This document shows positions 50,015 through 59,668 of a stretch of DNA of 64,000 nt, in pieces. The stretch covers positions 3,038,001 through 3,102,000 of the forward strand of contig NC_085888.1 in the NCBI RefSeq assembly GCF_035222375.1. The letters are read 5' to 3'. A model generated the notes under the pieces. It worked only from the letters and a program-made list of their open reading frames with translations, did no database searches and was not told the DNA's origin. This DNA comes from Podospora pseudocomata. Lineage: Eukaryota > Ascomycota > Sordariomycetes > Sordariales > Podosporaceae. The position numbers were made by a program, and so were the translations under genes. Each line of letters begins with the position of its first letter. Positions within the stretch are counted from its first letter, which is position 1.

Positions 50015-51816
50015 ATGATCACAGATCAGATAATACACCTCCTGGTCCAGCACTGGCCTGCGGTTCTTGTCACGGTCGTTCTCGCCTGGCTGGTCAAGAA
50101 CAGGTATCACAATGGACTGAACAAATACCCGGGGCCGTTCCTGGCGTCGTTGACGGACTGGTGGAGGTTTTATGATGTCTACAGACGGAGACCAGAAAGG
50201 ACGCAGATTGAACTGCACAAAAAGTACGGGCCGGTGGTGAGGCTGGGGCCAAACACACTCTCGTTTGCGGACCCGGAGGCGTTGAAGACGATTTACGGGT
50301 TGAATAAGGGATTTGTCAAGGTTTTTATCTCCTCGTCTTTTTCGTGACGAAGAAGGGGGGGAATATGTGCTGACAATTTGGCTAGTCTGATTTCTATGTC
50401 GTTCAACAATCAGTCGTCAAAGGGCACAGCCTCCCGTCCTTGTTCAGCACCACAGACAACGACTTCCACATGCAGTTCCGCCGGTGCGTCAACGGGGCGT
50501 TTGCCATGTCCCAGCTGGTGCAGTACGAGCCTTTTGTCGACAACACCACAAAGTTGTTCCTGAAGCAGACGGAGAAGCTGTACATTGACACCCCAAAGGC
50601 CTGCGACTTCACGCAGTGGCTGCAGTTCTACGCGTTTGATGTGATTGGGGAGATTACCTACAGCAAGAGGCACGGGTTCATTGAGAGGAACGAGGATGTG
50701 GATGGGATTGTGGCGTATCTCACCAAGCTATTCCTTTATGTCGCTCCTGTGTGTCCCCTTTTCTTTTCTGTCCACCAAGACTCGGTTCTGACGTGCTGCA
50801 GATCGGCCAAATCCCCCTGTTGGACAAGCTCTTCCTCAAAAACCCCCTCTACCTCAAGCTGGGCGAATGGGGCATCCTCGACACCACCTTTCCCGTCGCC
50901 AAGTTCGCCCGCGCAAGGATGGCGGAGCGGCTTCCCGAGCTGGAGTCGGCGTCACCTGAAACGAAACCTCTGCTGCCCACGTCGGAGAAGCCGCCGTTGG
51001 GAGTGAAATCCCCTGACCTCCTGTCCAAGTTCTTGGCCGCCAGGGAGAACAGACCTGACTTCATGACCGATACGCTGGTTCAGACAATGGCGGTGAGCAT
51101 GGCTTTTGCGGGCTCGGAGACGACGGCCATTTCCCTGTCGGCGGTGTTTTACTTTTTGCACAAGACCCCGAGGGCGTTGGCGCGGTTGCTGAGGGAGATT
51201 GATGACGCTGCGAGGGAGGGGAGGTTTTCGGATTACGAGACTGGACTGGTGACCTGGCACGAGAGCCAGACGCTGCCTTTCCTTGATGCGTGCGTCAAGG
51301 AGGCTTTTAGGCTTCATCCTGCGCCTGGGTTGCCGATGGAGCGGATCGTGCCCGAGCCGGGGCTTGAAATTGCAGGACATTGGGTGAGGGGTGGGACGAT
51401 TGTTGGGTGTAATGCTTGGGTTTTGCACAGAGATAAGAAAGTCTGGGGGGAGGATGCGGAGGAGTTCAGGCCGGAGAGGTGGGTGGATGAGACGGATGGG
51501 GAGAGGTTGAAGGGAATGAATGGGTGCATGCTGCAGTTTGGGATGGGGAGTCGGACGTGTATTGGGAAGAACATCAGCTTGTTGGAGATTTACAAGTTGG
51601 TACCGAGTATGTTGAGGAGGTTTGAGGTATGTTTTTCCTAATCAAAAGGAACGGGGAGCGAATGTGGTGATGCTGACATGAAAAAAACAAAACCAGATTC
51701 GATTTGATGATCCGAACTCGGAGTGGGAGATTGTGAATGCTTGGTTTGTGAAGCAGAATAATTTTATCACGAGGTTTAAGTTGAGGGAGTTGGTGAAGCC
51801 CGAGGGGAAGGCTTGA
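50015..51816 (+). CDS. Cytochrome P450, pisatin-demethylase-like, 537 aa
   Basis: Four exons: 50015-50320, 50386-50748, 50802-51626 and 51697-51816. All introns are phase 0 (65, 53 and 70 nt). An N-terminal membrane anchor (about residues 7-27, LLVQHWPAVLVTVVLAWLV) is followed by the Pro/Gly hinge KYPGPFLASL. The heme-thiolate loop FGMGSRTCIGKN places the ligand at Cys476. Other signatures are the I-helix AFAGSETTAIS, the ExxR motif KEAFRLHP and FRPERW. The segment from KYGPVVRLGPNTLSFAD to KSDFYVVQQSVVKG resembles the pisatin demethylase-like P450s widespread in ascomycetes. It would be an ER-bound monooxygenase needing P450 reductase; substrate unknown. The neighbouring FAD oxidase, in convergent orientation, is another oxidative enzyme and may hint at shared metabolism, but no pathway backbone gene is nearby. 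Confidence 0.93.
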
Positions 51817-52753
51817 GTTTGGGGTTGATTGGATTGTTTGGGGGTCGGCTTGGGTTTGGAAGGGGGGTGTATATGGTTATGATCATGAAACAAATACCAC
51901 TTATTCAAAAATCAGTACATACATTTCTTTCCTCCTAGGCACTAAAGTTCAAACAAGTGTGTTCATCCAGGTGTTATCCTTGCAAACACTATATCCTCCC
52001 CCCGTCCCCGGAATGCCCGTCACCGAGTAGTATGTTGCCATCAATACTGGAACGTATCCCCATACGCTAGCAACTCCTCGTTTCTCCTCTCGGCATCCTT
52101 CTCAACGTAGGGACAACCCTCTTTCATGCGGTTCCCAATGTTGCTTACCTCAACTTTGGCAGGGTCAATGGTGTAATTATGGGGACCGGGGACACCCTAG
52201 TCGACGATCCGCATTGTCTGTCAGTACCTATATCGACGCCAGATTGATTGAGGGCTGGAAACAAGAGGCCTACCACATTTTTTTTTATCAATCTTCCACT
52301 TTTGAAAGTTGTCCGCACGCTTTGAGTGCGACCTCGATTTTCGTGCACATTGTGGATGGAATGTCTTTGGATTGGGTTGTTGGAGTTGGTTGGAGTTTTC
52401 CGTGGTGAGCGAGGCACGCTGGCTAGGAAAGGCGGAGATACGGAAGATTCAAAGGGATCCCATACGTGGTTGGCGTAAGTTGCGGCTCTCTGCCAAAGAG
52501 GACAAAGTCACCTTGGTTTCTGGGTTGCACATTGACACTTGACTGCCTGGCCATCAAGTTTCATTCTGGCACGATCCATATTGGACGAGTATGTTCCAAA
52601 TTCTCTAGTCGACACATCATGACTAACCACATGCCGCCTACCTACCTAGGTAACCAAGGACGAGAAGACACCCGTCACCAACCCCCACGCCACCTCTCCC
52701 TCCCTCGAACCATACCCCCTAAGATCTCACCACCTCCCCAGATCAACTCATAT
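51817..52753. other. Spacer between the P450 and the BBE-type oxidase
   Basis: This region holds the convergent 3' ends of the two oxidative genes and one candidate small gene described separately at 52041-52196. A run of A on the minus strand near 52281 and TAGGTA-type palindromes near 52640 are the only other structures. Confidence 0.5.
52041..52196 (-). CDS. Possible terminal exon of a small unannotated gene
   Basis: On the minus strand, after an acceptor GACTAG, the frame reads GVPGPHNYTIDPAKVEV and then MKEGCPYVEKDAERRNEELL, and stops at 52041-52043. The composition is very protein-like and the frame ends cleanly. Upstream, an ATG near 52350 begins MCTKIEVALKACG, which resembles the start of small Cys-containing fungal proteins, but that frame stops after 20 codons and I could not join it in phase. 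An in-frame GTAAGC within the exon could instead be a donor. The model is incomplete: either a small gene with an unresolved 5' part or a decayed one. Confidence 0.35.
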   Translation of the reverse strand, partial: GVPGPHNYTIDPAKVEVSNIGNRMKEGCPYVEKDAERRNEELLAYGDTFQY

Positions 52754-54392
52754 TCATCCCAACCCTCCCCCCCTCACCCCCTCACCCAACGCCTCATGCC
52801 CCTCCAAGAGCCCACAAATCCTCCCCTCCCCATCCCACTTCGCCTTCACATCCCCCGGATCACCCCTCCCCTCCCCCCAAAACTTCCCCCCCGCCTTCCT
52901 AAACTGAAAGTCGGCATCCCCAAGATAACTCCCAGCAAGAGTCCCCTCCTGCTCCTCCAATCTGGCAAAAACATCCCTCACCCAGCCATCACACACCCCA
53001 TCATCCTTCTCCTCCTCCCAAACAGCATACACAGAAAAATAATGATCAGATTGCATGCTAAGCATCATGTTCCCCTTCCGTGCCCTCCTCGAAGTAGGAT
53101 TCATCGAGAACCACAGCGCGGTGCTCTGCTTTGTCGGAAGGGATGAAAATGCTGGGTCAAGCGCGGCAGCGACTTGTGCCGGGGAGAGGTCGTTGGAGAG
53201 GTAGGCGTTGTCTGAGCGGGTGCGGAAGCCGGGGGCGGCGTTGCCGGCTAGTTGGGCTGCGTACTCTTCTGGAAGGGAGGTAGGTTCGCAGAAGCGGCTG
53301 GGGTGGTTTGGGCTGGCGGAGGGGGGGCAGGGGAGGGAGGTGTGGATGGGGATTAAGGCTGAAAGAGCGGCGGTGTGGGAGGGGGCAAAGGAGGTGAAGA
53401 CTGCCGTGAGGGTTGGGGTGGGGGAGGATTGGGGGACAAAGGACGAGACGAGGACGATTTCGAGGGTTGGGGAGGCGGTTGGGGAGAGCTGTGGCGGGTG
53501 TTAGTGTGGGGAAGATCGAGAAGATGGGAAGAGAGGATACCTTGATCAACCACTCCAGCACCTCTTTAAACTTGGTGATATCGAAGAAATAAAGCGACTG
53601 CCACATCGGGAGCAGAGACAGAGTTTTCATATAAAACCTCGTCACGACAGCAGGAAAGGCTGGCCCCGCACCCCGAGCAGCGTGAAACAAGTCTTGTGTT
53701 TGGTCTCGTTTATGTGCAAGACTTCTAGCCCGGCCGTCACGACATCAACTCCCACTACATATTCACACGCCCAACCCCAGTTCTGTCGTTTGAATCAGCA
53801 AAAACAACATTCGAACAAGCCGGGCACCGTGACAAACCTTGCAGTTCCACCCCATCCCTCCCTGCAGCAAAAAACCCCCCAACCCGACATCAGGACAATG
53901 ACCCCCAGGAAACATCCTGCCCCCCTCCGCCAAAAACTCATTCAACCCCGCCGACGTCACAGCCGGACCACAGCTCACCACCCCCTCACCCATCTCGCGT
54001 TCCCATCTGATCGACCCAACCCCTCCCTCAAAGTCGATCATGTCCAGCAGAATCGAGTCATACCTAATCGACCAACAGGCCCAGCTGTGGCCCCCGCTGC
54101 GGATGGCAATGCGCTTGTCTTTTTTCCTAGCAAAATCAACACACGCCACAACGTCAGAGACAGTCAGCGGCTTGCAATAGGCGTGTGGATGACGGGAGTG
54201 CTGCCAGGGGATGGCAGAGGAAGATAGATCGGGGCGGCGGCGGTTGAAGATGCGGGAGAAGATCAAAGAGTTGAACTCCGACTCTGGGGTGGCAGAGCGG
54301 AGGATGATCGGGGCCGGACTAGAACCGGAGCTGGGGTTGTTGACGGAGGGGGTTATGTGTGTGTCAGGAGCGGGGTCGGTTGCGTCGGGCAT
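52754..54392 (-). CDS. BBE-type FAD-linked oxidase with apparent frameshift
   Basis: Segments are 53838-54392, 53541-53782 and 52754-53488, with introns of 55 and 52 nt; the expected product is about 510 residues. This is a berberine-bridge/glucooligosaccharide-oxidase-like flavoenzyme. The FAD (PCMH) domain has the covalent-flavin His in RSGGHSWACW (His102) and a Cys in GGHCPDVGLGGFLLQGG (Cys166) placed for a second, 6-S-cysteinyl bond. The block WGWACEYVVGVDVVT is followed by GLEVLHINETKHK. The next conserved block, DLFHAARGAGPAFPAVVTRF, lies in a different frame. Exon 2 is one base short of the required phase, so one base appears to be missing near 53695, either a real mutation or a sequence error. 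I chose the ATG at 54392; there is no signal peptide. The C-terminus lacks an obvious Y.N-type BBE motif. Confidence 0.75.
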
Positions 54393-57056
54393 GATGTTTA
54401 TGACAGGCAAGATACCTATTCTTGATTGTGAGGGGAGGGCACAAGGCAAACACAGTCCCGTCAAAGTAGGTGTTTATACTTGAAATCCTCAGCCAAGTCT
54501 TCTGAGCGAGGGAGGAGCGAACAGAACGAGTGGGATCGTTGGCATCAGACGTGGACCCCACTTGGTAGGGAGCTGCTCCCGAGTTGCGCACAACACAGTG
54601 TGTTGCTCTTACAACATGATGCTATTTACGGTATCATGAGTGGCTGGTTGATTGCGCGTCTTCTTGGACAAAAAGACCTCAGGGGTCGATCTGAGACATT
54701 GTGTGATTGAGATGCCGACTAGATGGGGTCATGTACAAGGGGAGGAGCAATGGTGTCTCGGGGTGGGTGGGGTTAGGGTTAATAAGGGCGGCTGCTGACC
54801 CCTGGACCTCTTTGTTGTGACGATCACGCGAGGTCAAGGGATGGATTTGGGATGAGTGGGCTTGTGGTGTAGGTCTGATGGTCTGCCCTGAGGCTGTTGG
54901 TTATCCAGGTCCACGACAAGTGGTTTACGATTATCTTATAAAAATACACGGGCCCTCTTAAAGCTTTAAAATATGCTAAAGTCAATGGCCTTCTTCAAGG
55001 CAGATAAATCGATATATATCAAACTCAATAGCACTTTTATATTAAACGCGCTTCTCTCCCAATTTAAACCATCTTTTTACGCTTAAAACCGATAAAGTTA
55101 TGCTTTTGGCCTTTAAAAGTGTCCGTGTGAGTGTTCGATGACTTGTAAGTGCGGACCGGGAACCGGGGACCTGGATAACGACCACCGCTCTGAGTGAGTC
55201 GGCTGAGAAGGTTACGGGTATGAAAAAAGTAAGGCTTAAACCAAGGTACCTGGGTAGGTAGCCACATACCTTGATCTGGAGAGCAATTATTTTGCTGTTG
55301 AACTGATGTTTGATGTTCTAAGGCTTGCTGTCTTTGCAGCTAAACAACCAGGAAGTTATCATCTCAGTCCAACAGCCTGAGATCCGCAGCATTTTCCGCC
55401 AGTGAGCTACGGTCTCTAGTTGTGTGCGTGCCATCCAGGATCTAAACATGTCCCGACTGTCCCAGATCAACTGAAGCTTCAACACCCAGACAAAAAACCA
55501 CTCCCATCACTTGGAGAAACAAGGTTCTACAATGCAGAAATTCATCAGAGCGTAGAAATGTTGAAGCCACAAATGATTAGCCTTTTGATCAACATGAACT
55601 TTTGAACATCTGAAGCACAGCTTCACAGCTTCTGGATGAAGTAGATTTTGAAATCTTCTCTTCTGCAAGTTCATCTGCTCAAAGACAAACCACCTAGGCA
55701 AGTCTACTGCGAGCAAGAGATCCCAACACAACAACAAGCACCGGTTCTATCGCTAAACCCAGTCAGATCTACAACGTGCTTCAAAATCCCAAACTATCAC
55801 TTCGAGTGCGGGCACTTTGCCCACTGGACTTACTGAGAGTGCAGGACCTGTATGTTCCTCCATTTCAAGATGTTCCTTCAACTGGCATTGCGGAATAAAA
55901 CACTAACAGGTCAAGATGCTGCGAATTCTGAGGCATGCTATCGCTGGGAATATTACATCCCAGATGGACGACACGGCTATAATCAACGAAGTATCCGGAA
56001 GGTTATTTCGGGATTGGTGGGAGGCGGTGGTGGACTGGATGGATGGACTGGATTTTGCGGAGTGCAGGTGCAGCCAGTGCGTGGGAGAAAAGTAGTCGGC
56101 GGATGGGGTAGGTGGACTGGATAGGTGACTGTATATGTTAGTGTACCTTATACCAAATAACACGAACAGCCTGGTACCTTTGAGGCTGAAAGTCTATCAT
56201 GCCCAATCTTGCTGGTTCGGTTCAGTTCGTGGTTCTGACAATATCAATGTCAACTTGGCGGCTTCCTCAAAGATAGCTGAGATGATGCGTATTGTAAGGT
56301 AGGTATTCGCCATCTTCCACAAGCTTTTGCGCAATGTCACTGCCTCAACTTTTCCTGTCCACAATCTGACGTGCCACGATACCTGCTATCACAAATTCAA
56401 TGACCGAGACACATGCAGATCAACAACCTTTCCCCAACAACTAGCAACTCTCCCCTCATCACTGTCACCAATCAAACGCTCGAGGTAAACGACACAGCCC
56501 CCCCGACACGCTGGCACCGCCAAGAAAAGGCTACAGCGAACCGTGCAGGGGTCCTATGCAGGAGTCTTGCGGCTCAAGCAGTAATACCTCCCATTCCACG
56601 GCCCAACTCTTGTCCGAGGTTGATAAACCTTTTACAAGGACGCGGGTCAGCTCTGGTCTTGGCACCAGGGAATAAGCCTCTTTTGGTCCTGTAATCTGGG
56701 GACGTGTGCCTGTGGCTGGCCGTTGGGCAGCAGGCGTTGACGCTACTGCAGAGGGCGGTTTATTTCCGCTCAAGCTATGAAGTAAGAGGCTTTTATGGTG
56801 GGTGGAGATGTAGGATTGGGTTCCTGGTAGCACGGCAGGCAGTGACCACTGACCGATGGGTTGGGCTGGACACCGACACGACTGGCTAGGGCGAGGCTCT
56901 GGGAGAATGGAACCATGGGAAAGTTCAGCTTTGAGGGGATGTGCGGAGTTGGACCCTTGTTTTTAGATGGGAAGGTCAGGGATTGTGCATATGGAGAGGG
57001 CACATGGGGCTGGGTGGTTTGGGTGAGTGATGGAGGGTAGGGACTTTGGGGAAGAA
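54393..57056. other. Intergenic region with AT-rich island
   Basis: The left end is the oxidase promoter. Around 54940-55110 the sequence becomes strikingly AT-rich. Frames at 55507-55737 (-) and 55648-55836 (+) are open; the latter ends NYHFECGHFAHWTY, which slightly resembles small Cys/His fungal proteins, but neither has a supported structure. The rest, up to the GPI-anchored protein gene, shows no gene. Confidence 0.5.
54935..55112. repeat. AT-rich island, possible RIP-mutated relic
   Basis: This stretch is rich in TA dinucleotides and A/T runs (for example TCGATATATATCAAAC) in an otherwise GC-balanced window. Short AT-rich blocks of this kind in sordariomycetes are often transposon remnants mutated by repeat-induced point mutation. 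No terminal repeats or transposase frame remain that I can see. Confidence 0.4.
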
Positions 57057-58393
57057 ATGATAAAGAGACGCGCCCTCGGGTTCTTGAGCTGGGTGGTTCT
57101 CTTCTCGTTCTTCTGTTTCGCTGGTGCGGTTCCTGCTTTCCAAGCCACCAGCGAATCTCATAGCTACCGCATCTCTATCCGGCACGGCATAGAAGACTCC
57201 AAGGACAACAACCGCCAATATGCTCGTCGGACAGACTACCGTTCGCGCCCTCCTCAGCGGCATTGCCATGAACCACCTGGAGATGGTCCCCGAGACGTCT
57301 CCCAACCCGGGCGGTCTCAGATTCTTGAGGTTGACCAGACAGACTGGCACATGCAGATCAGGAGAGAAGTGGTGTTTGGATGGGTGCATTCCGCTCAGCG
57401 GTGTCTGCTGCATATCACGAGGCACATATTGCGATGCTGGTTACTACTGCATGGCTGTTTCTGGGTGCTGCCGGGTATGTTGACTTTTGTTGTACAATGA
57501 CTTACGAAGTGATACTGACGAAGACCCTAGGAGGGACGAACATGCAGCGGCGTCGGCGGGACTTGCGATCCGGGGGAAGTGATGTGCAATAGGGGGTATG
57601 TTCTTATCTTTATCTCACACTTGATATGTTTATGTAACCTTTCTTCAACAGATGCATGCCCTCCAGTGGCGTCTGCTGCCCAGGCGGAGGCTATTGCGAT
57701 GCCGGTTACGAATGCACAACAACCAACACATGCCGACGCGCTGGCAGTGGTGGTGGAGGAAGCAGTGGTGGCGGTTCTAGCGGAGGGAGCACCACAACCT
57801 GCGGTGCTGGACGCAAGAGATGTGACACTGGCTACTGCATCCCTGAAGACGGGACGTGCTGCAACAGAGGAACTGGACGTTACTGCGAGGTACGTATGCT
57901 CTCTTCTAACCCCTATCCAGTTTCCAGTTGGTCGAACGTTTAACTAAGTCCTTGATGTCAGGATGGCTACTACTGCCTCACAGGAAGTGGCTGCTGCAGA
58001 GACGGAAGAACGTGCCGACCAAACACGTCTCTCATAGAGGACCCTATCACGTCCACCACGCCCACTACCACGTCGACTCCAACGGCTCTTCCAACCCCCG
58101 ATGGCGATGACGACGTCGACAGCGGAGCACCGGAGCCAACTGCTACTTTTGGTGGAATTGATGACCTGATCGATGCCACCACAACCACCACCACAACCAC
58201 CACCACAAGCCCAACAGCCACAGGGACCCTTCCGATCCCGCCTGCCATCACCAACGCTCTTCCCGGAGGCGGGAATGGTAACGATAATGTTAATGGTAAT
58301 GGAGGAACTGGCGCCGGTATCAGATCGGTGGAGGTATCCCTGGCAGGGTGCGTCATGGGTCTGATGGTAGGTGTGTTTGGTCTGCTGCTTTAA
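57057..58393 (+). CDS. GPI-anchored Cys-rich surface protein, 362 aa
   Basis: Five exons: 57057-57128, 57193-57474, 57531-57595, 57652-57889 and 57962-58393; phases all agree. Exon 1 encodes a signal peptide (KRRALGFLSWVVLFSFFCFAGA); the first donor (GTTCCT) is weak, so the junction to exon 2 is the least certain. The body has three related Cys-rich units. Each contains a C.x.GVCC or GTCC turn and a YCDAGY/EDGYY turn (for example GCIPLSGVCCISRGTYCDAG, GCMPSSGVCCPGGGYCDAG, YCIPEDGTCC), as in fungal Cys-rich wall proteins. A Gly/Ser linker divides units two and three. A Thr/Pro-rich stalk (DATTTTTTTTTTSPTATG) follows, then a Gly/Asn segment and a hydrophobic end (LAGCVMGLMVGVFGLLL), the classic GPI-attachment signal. 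It probably sits in the plasma membrane or cell wall; ligand unknown. Confidence 0.82.
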
Positions 58394-58636
58394 GCACATG
58401 CAACCCAACTCATTATTACCCCTCAATGTTTATACGAGACGAAGACGGATAGATACCAGTTCATATCTTTCTTTCGTGCTTCAGGTAGCCTAATAATAGT
58501 AGTATGATTTTGCTCTGGCTTTGTTGGACAGCGCAGAGGACCACCCCCTTTCCACCCCTATTGCGATATCATAACAGACAAGAAGAGCAGCAATAATATA
58601 AGGGCTGCATCTGACAGTAAAAAACATCGCAAGATA

Positions 58637-58710
58637 TCCTCTGTGGCGCAATTGGCTAGCGCGTCTGACTGTTAATCAGGAGGTTGGAAGTTCGAGCCTT
58701 CCCGGAGGAG
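58637..58710 (+). tRNA. tRNA-Asn (anticodon GTT)
   Basis: A 74-base cloverleaf fits: acceptor TCCTCTG pairs with CGGAGGA (one T-G pair), the anticodon stem TCTGA/TCAGG closes a CTGTTAA loop with GTT at 58671-58673, and the B box reads GTTCGAGCC. No intron is present. The 3' CCA is not encoded, as in eukaryotes. Confidence 0.95.
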
Positions 58711-58720
58711 TTCTGATATC

Positions 58721-58725
58721 TTTTT
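58721..58725 (+). terminator. Pol III terminator of tRNA-Asn
   Basis: Five T residues on the plus strand begin 11 bases after the tRNA end, the usual RNA polymerase III stop. Confidence 0.8.
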
Positions 58726-59275
58726 CTCTTGCTCTACCTGACAACATGAAGATTGAAGTTGTTTGGTGGGGAAACCATAACTTTTTGGCTGTTGGTGGTC
58801 AGTTTTTTTGCAGATGGTGCGGATTCTGTCTGCTCTGCTCAAAGTGAGGCTATTCCCAGCACCATACCTCTCAACTTTTTCTTGGCTTCCAATGTTGACC
58901 CAAGCGGGTTTTTAACTGCGGGTATCCTTGTTTGAATCTCGCAAGAAGATGAGATTGGAATGAAGTGGCTTCATCCAGGATAATGAATGGTCATATACAG
59001 GCTGTCAAAAAAAAAAAAAAAAAAGAGATGAAATGCATCTTTCCATGTAAAATTGAAGTAGTCCTGCATCTTGGTTCTTGAGTCTGTTGAAGAAAGAACG
59101 ATCGAATGCAGAGAAGTGGAGCCCACATGGAGTGGGACCGTCTGTCGCAGAAAAGAAGAGGACGGAACGAACGCACCTTGTCTTTCGCAAAGGAGGAAGG
59201 AACAAGTGCATGATCACAAAACTTTATGAGAAAGGGGGCAAAACGCCAAAAACAAACATCGCCAGCACACACTGC

Positions 59276-59279
59276 AAAA
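59276..59279 (-). terminator. Pol III terminator of tRNA-Glu
   Basis: Four A on the plus strand give TTTT on the minus strand about 20 bases past the tRNA 3' end, consistent with an RNA polymerase III stop. Confidence 0.65.
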
Positions 59280-59300
59280 GATGTTGGTGATGGAATCGAA

Positions 59301-59372
59301 CTCCGGTACGGGGAATCGAACCCCGAGCTTCGCGGTGAAAACGCGATATGTTAACCGTTACACTATACCGGA
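59301..59372 (-). tRNA. tRNA-Glu (anticodon TTC)
   Basis: A 72-base cloverleaf on the minus strand: acceptor TCCGGTA pairs with TACCGGA, the anticodon arm CGCG/CGCG holds a TTTTCAC-like loop with TTC, and the B box reads GGTTCGATTCC. No intron is present. Confidence 0.95.
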
Positions 59373-59668
59373 TTCAGCGGTGAATCGCTTGTTGTTGAGG
59401 AGAGCGTGGGAATCATGTCACATGTATTCCCCATCGCGAAACGAAGCCAAAGTCAAAAGCACAGAGAGAGATGCCAGGGGTCTTATTTCAAATATATCTT
59501 GTGAGGTGGTGGTGGACTTTTCAAGACTACACAGCAAATTTGAGGGAGCTTCTTATGTAACTGTCCAATCTCAAGGCTCTGGGAAGAGAATGAAAACATA
59601 CGTGCATCTACCAAAACATTGAAGATTCTATTTAAAAACTACAGTGACAGATATGCACCCTTCAGCGC

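Larger units (their letters stand above)
58711..59300. other. Spacer between the two tRNA genes
   Basis: It contains a run of A near 58987-59004. Frames on either strand are short and lack support. Confidence 0.55.

Noticed and set aside
54765-54790. Telomere-like GGGGTTAGGGTTAA
   Set aside because: Only two imperfect units; chance occurrence in an internal region is likely.
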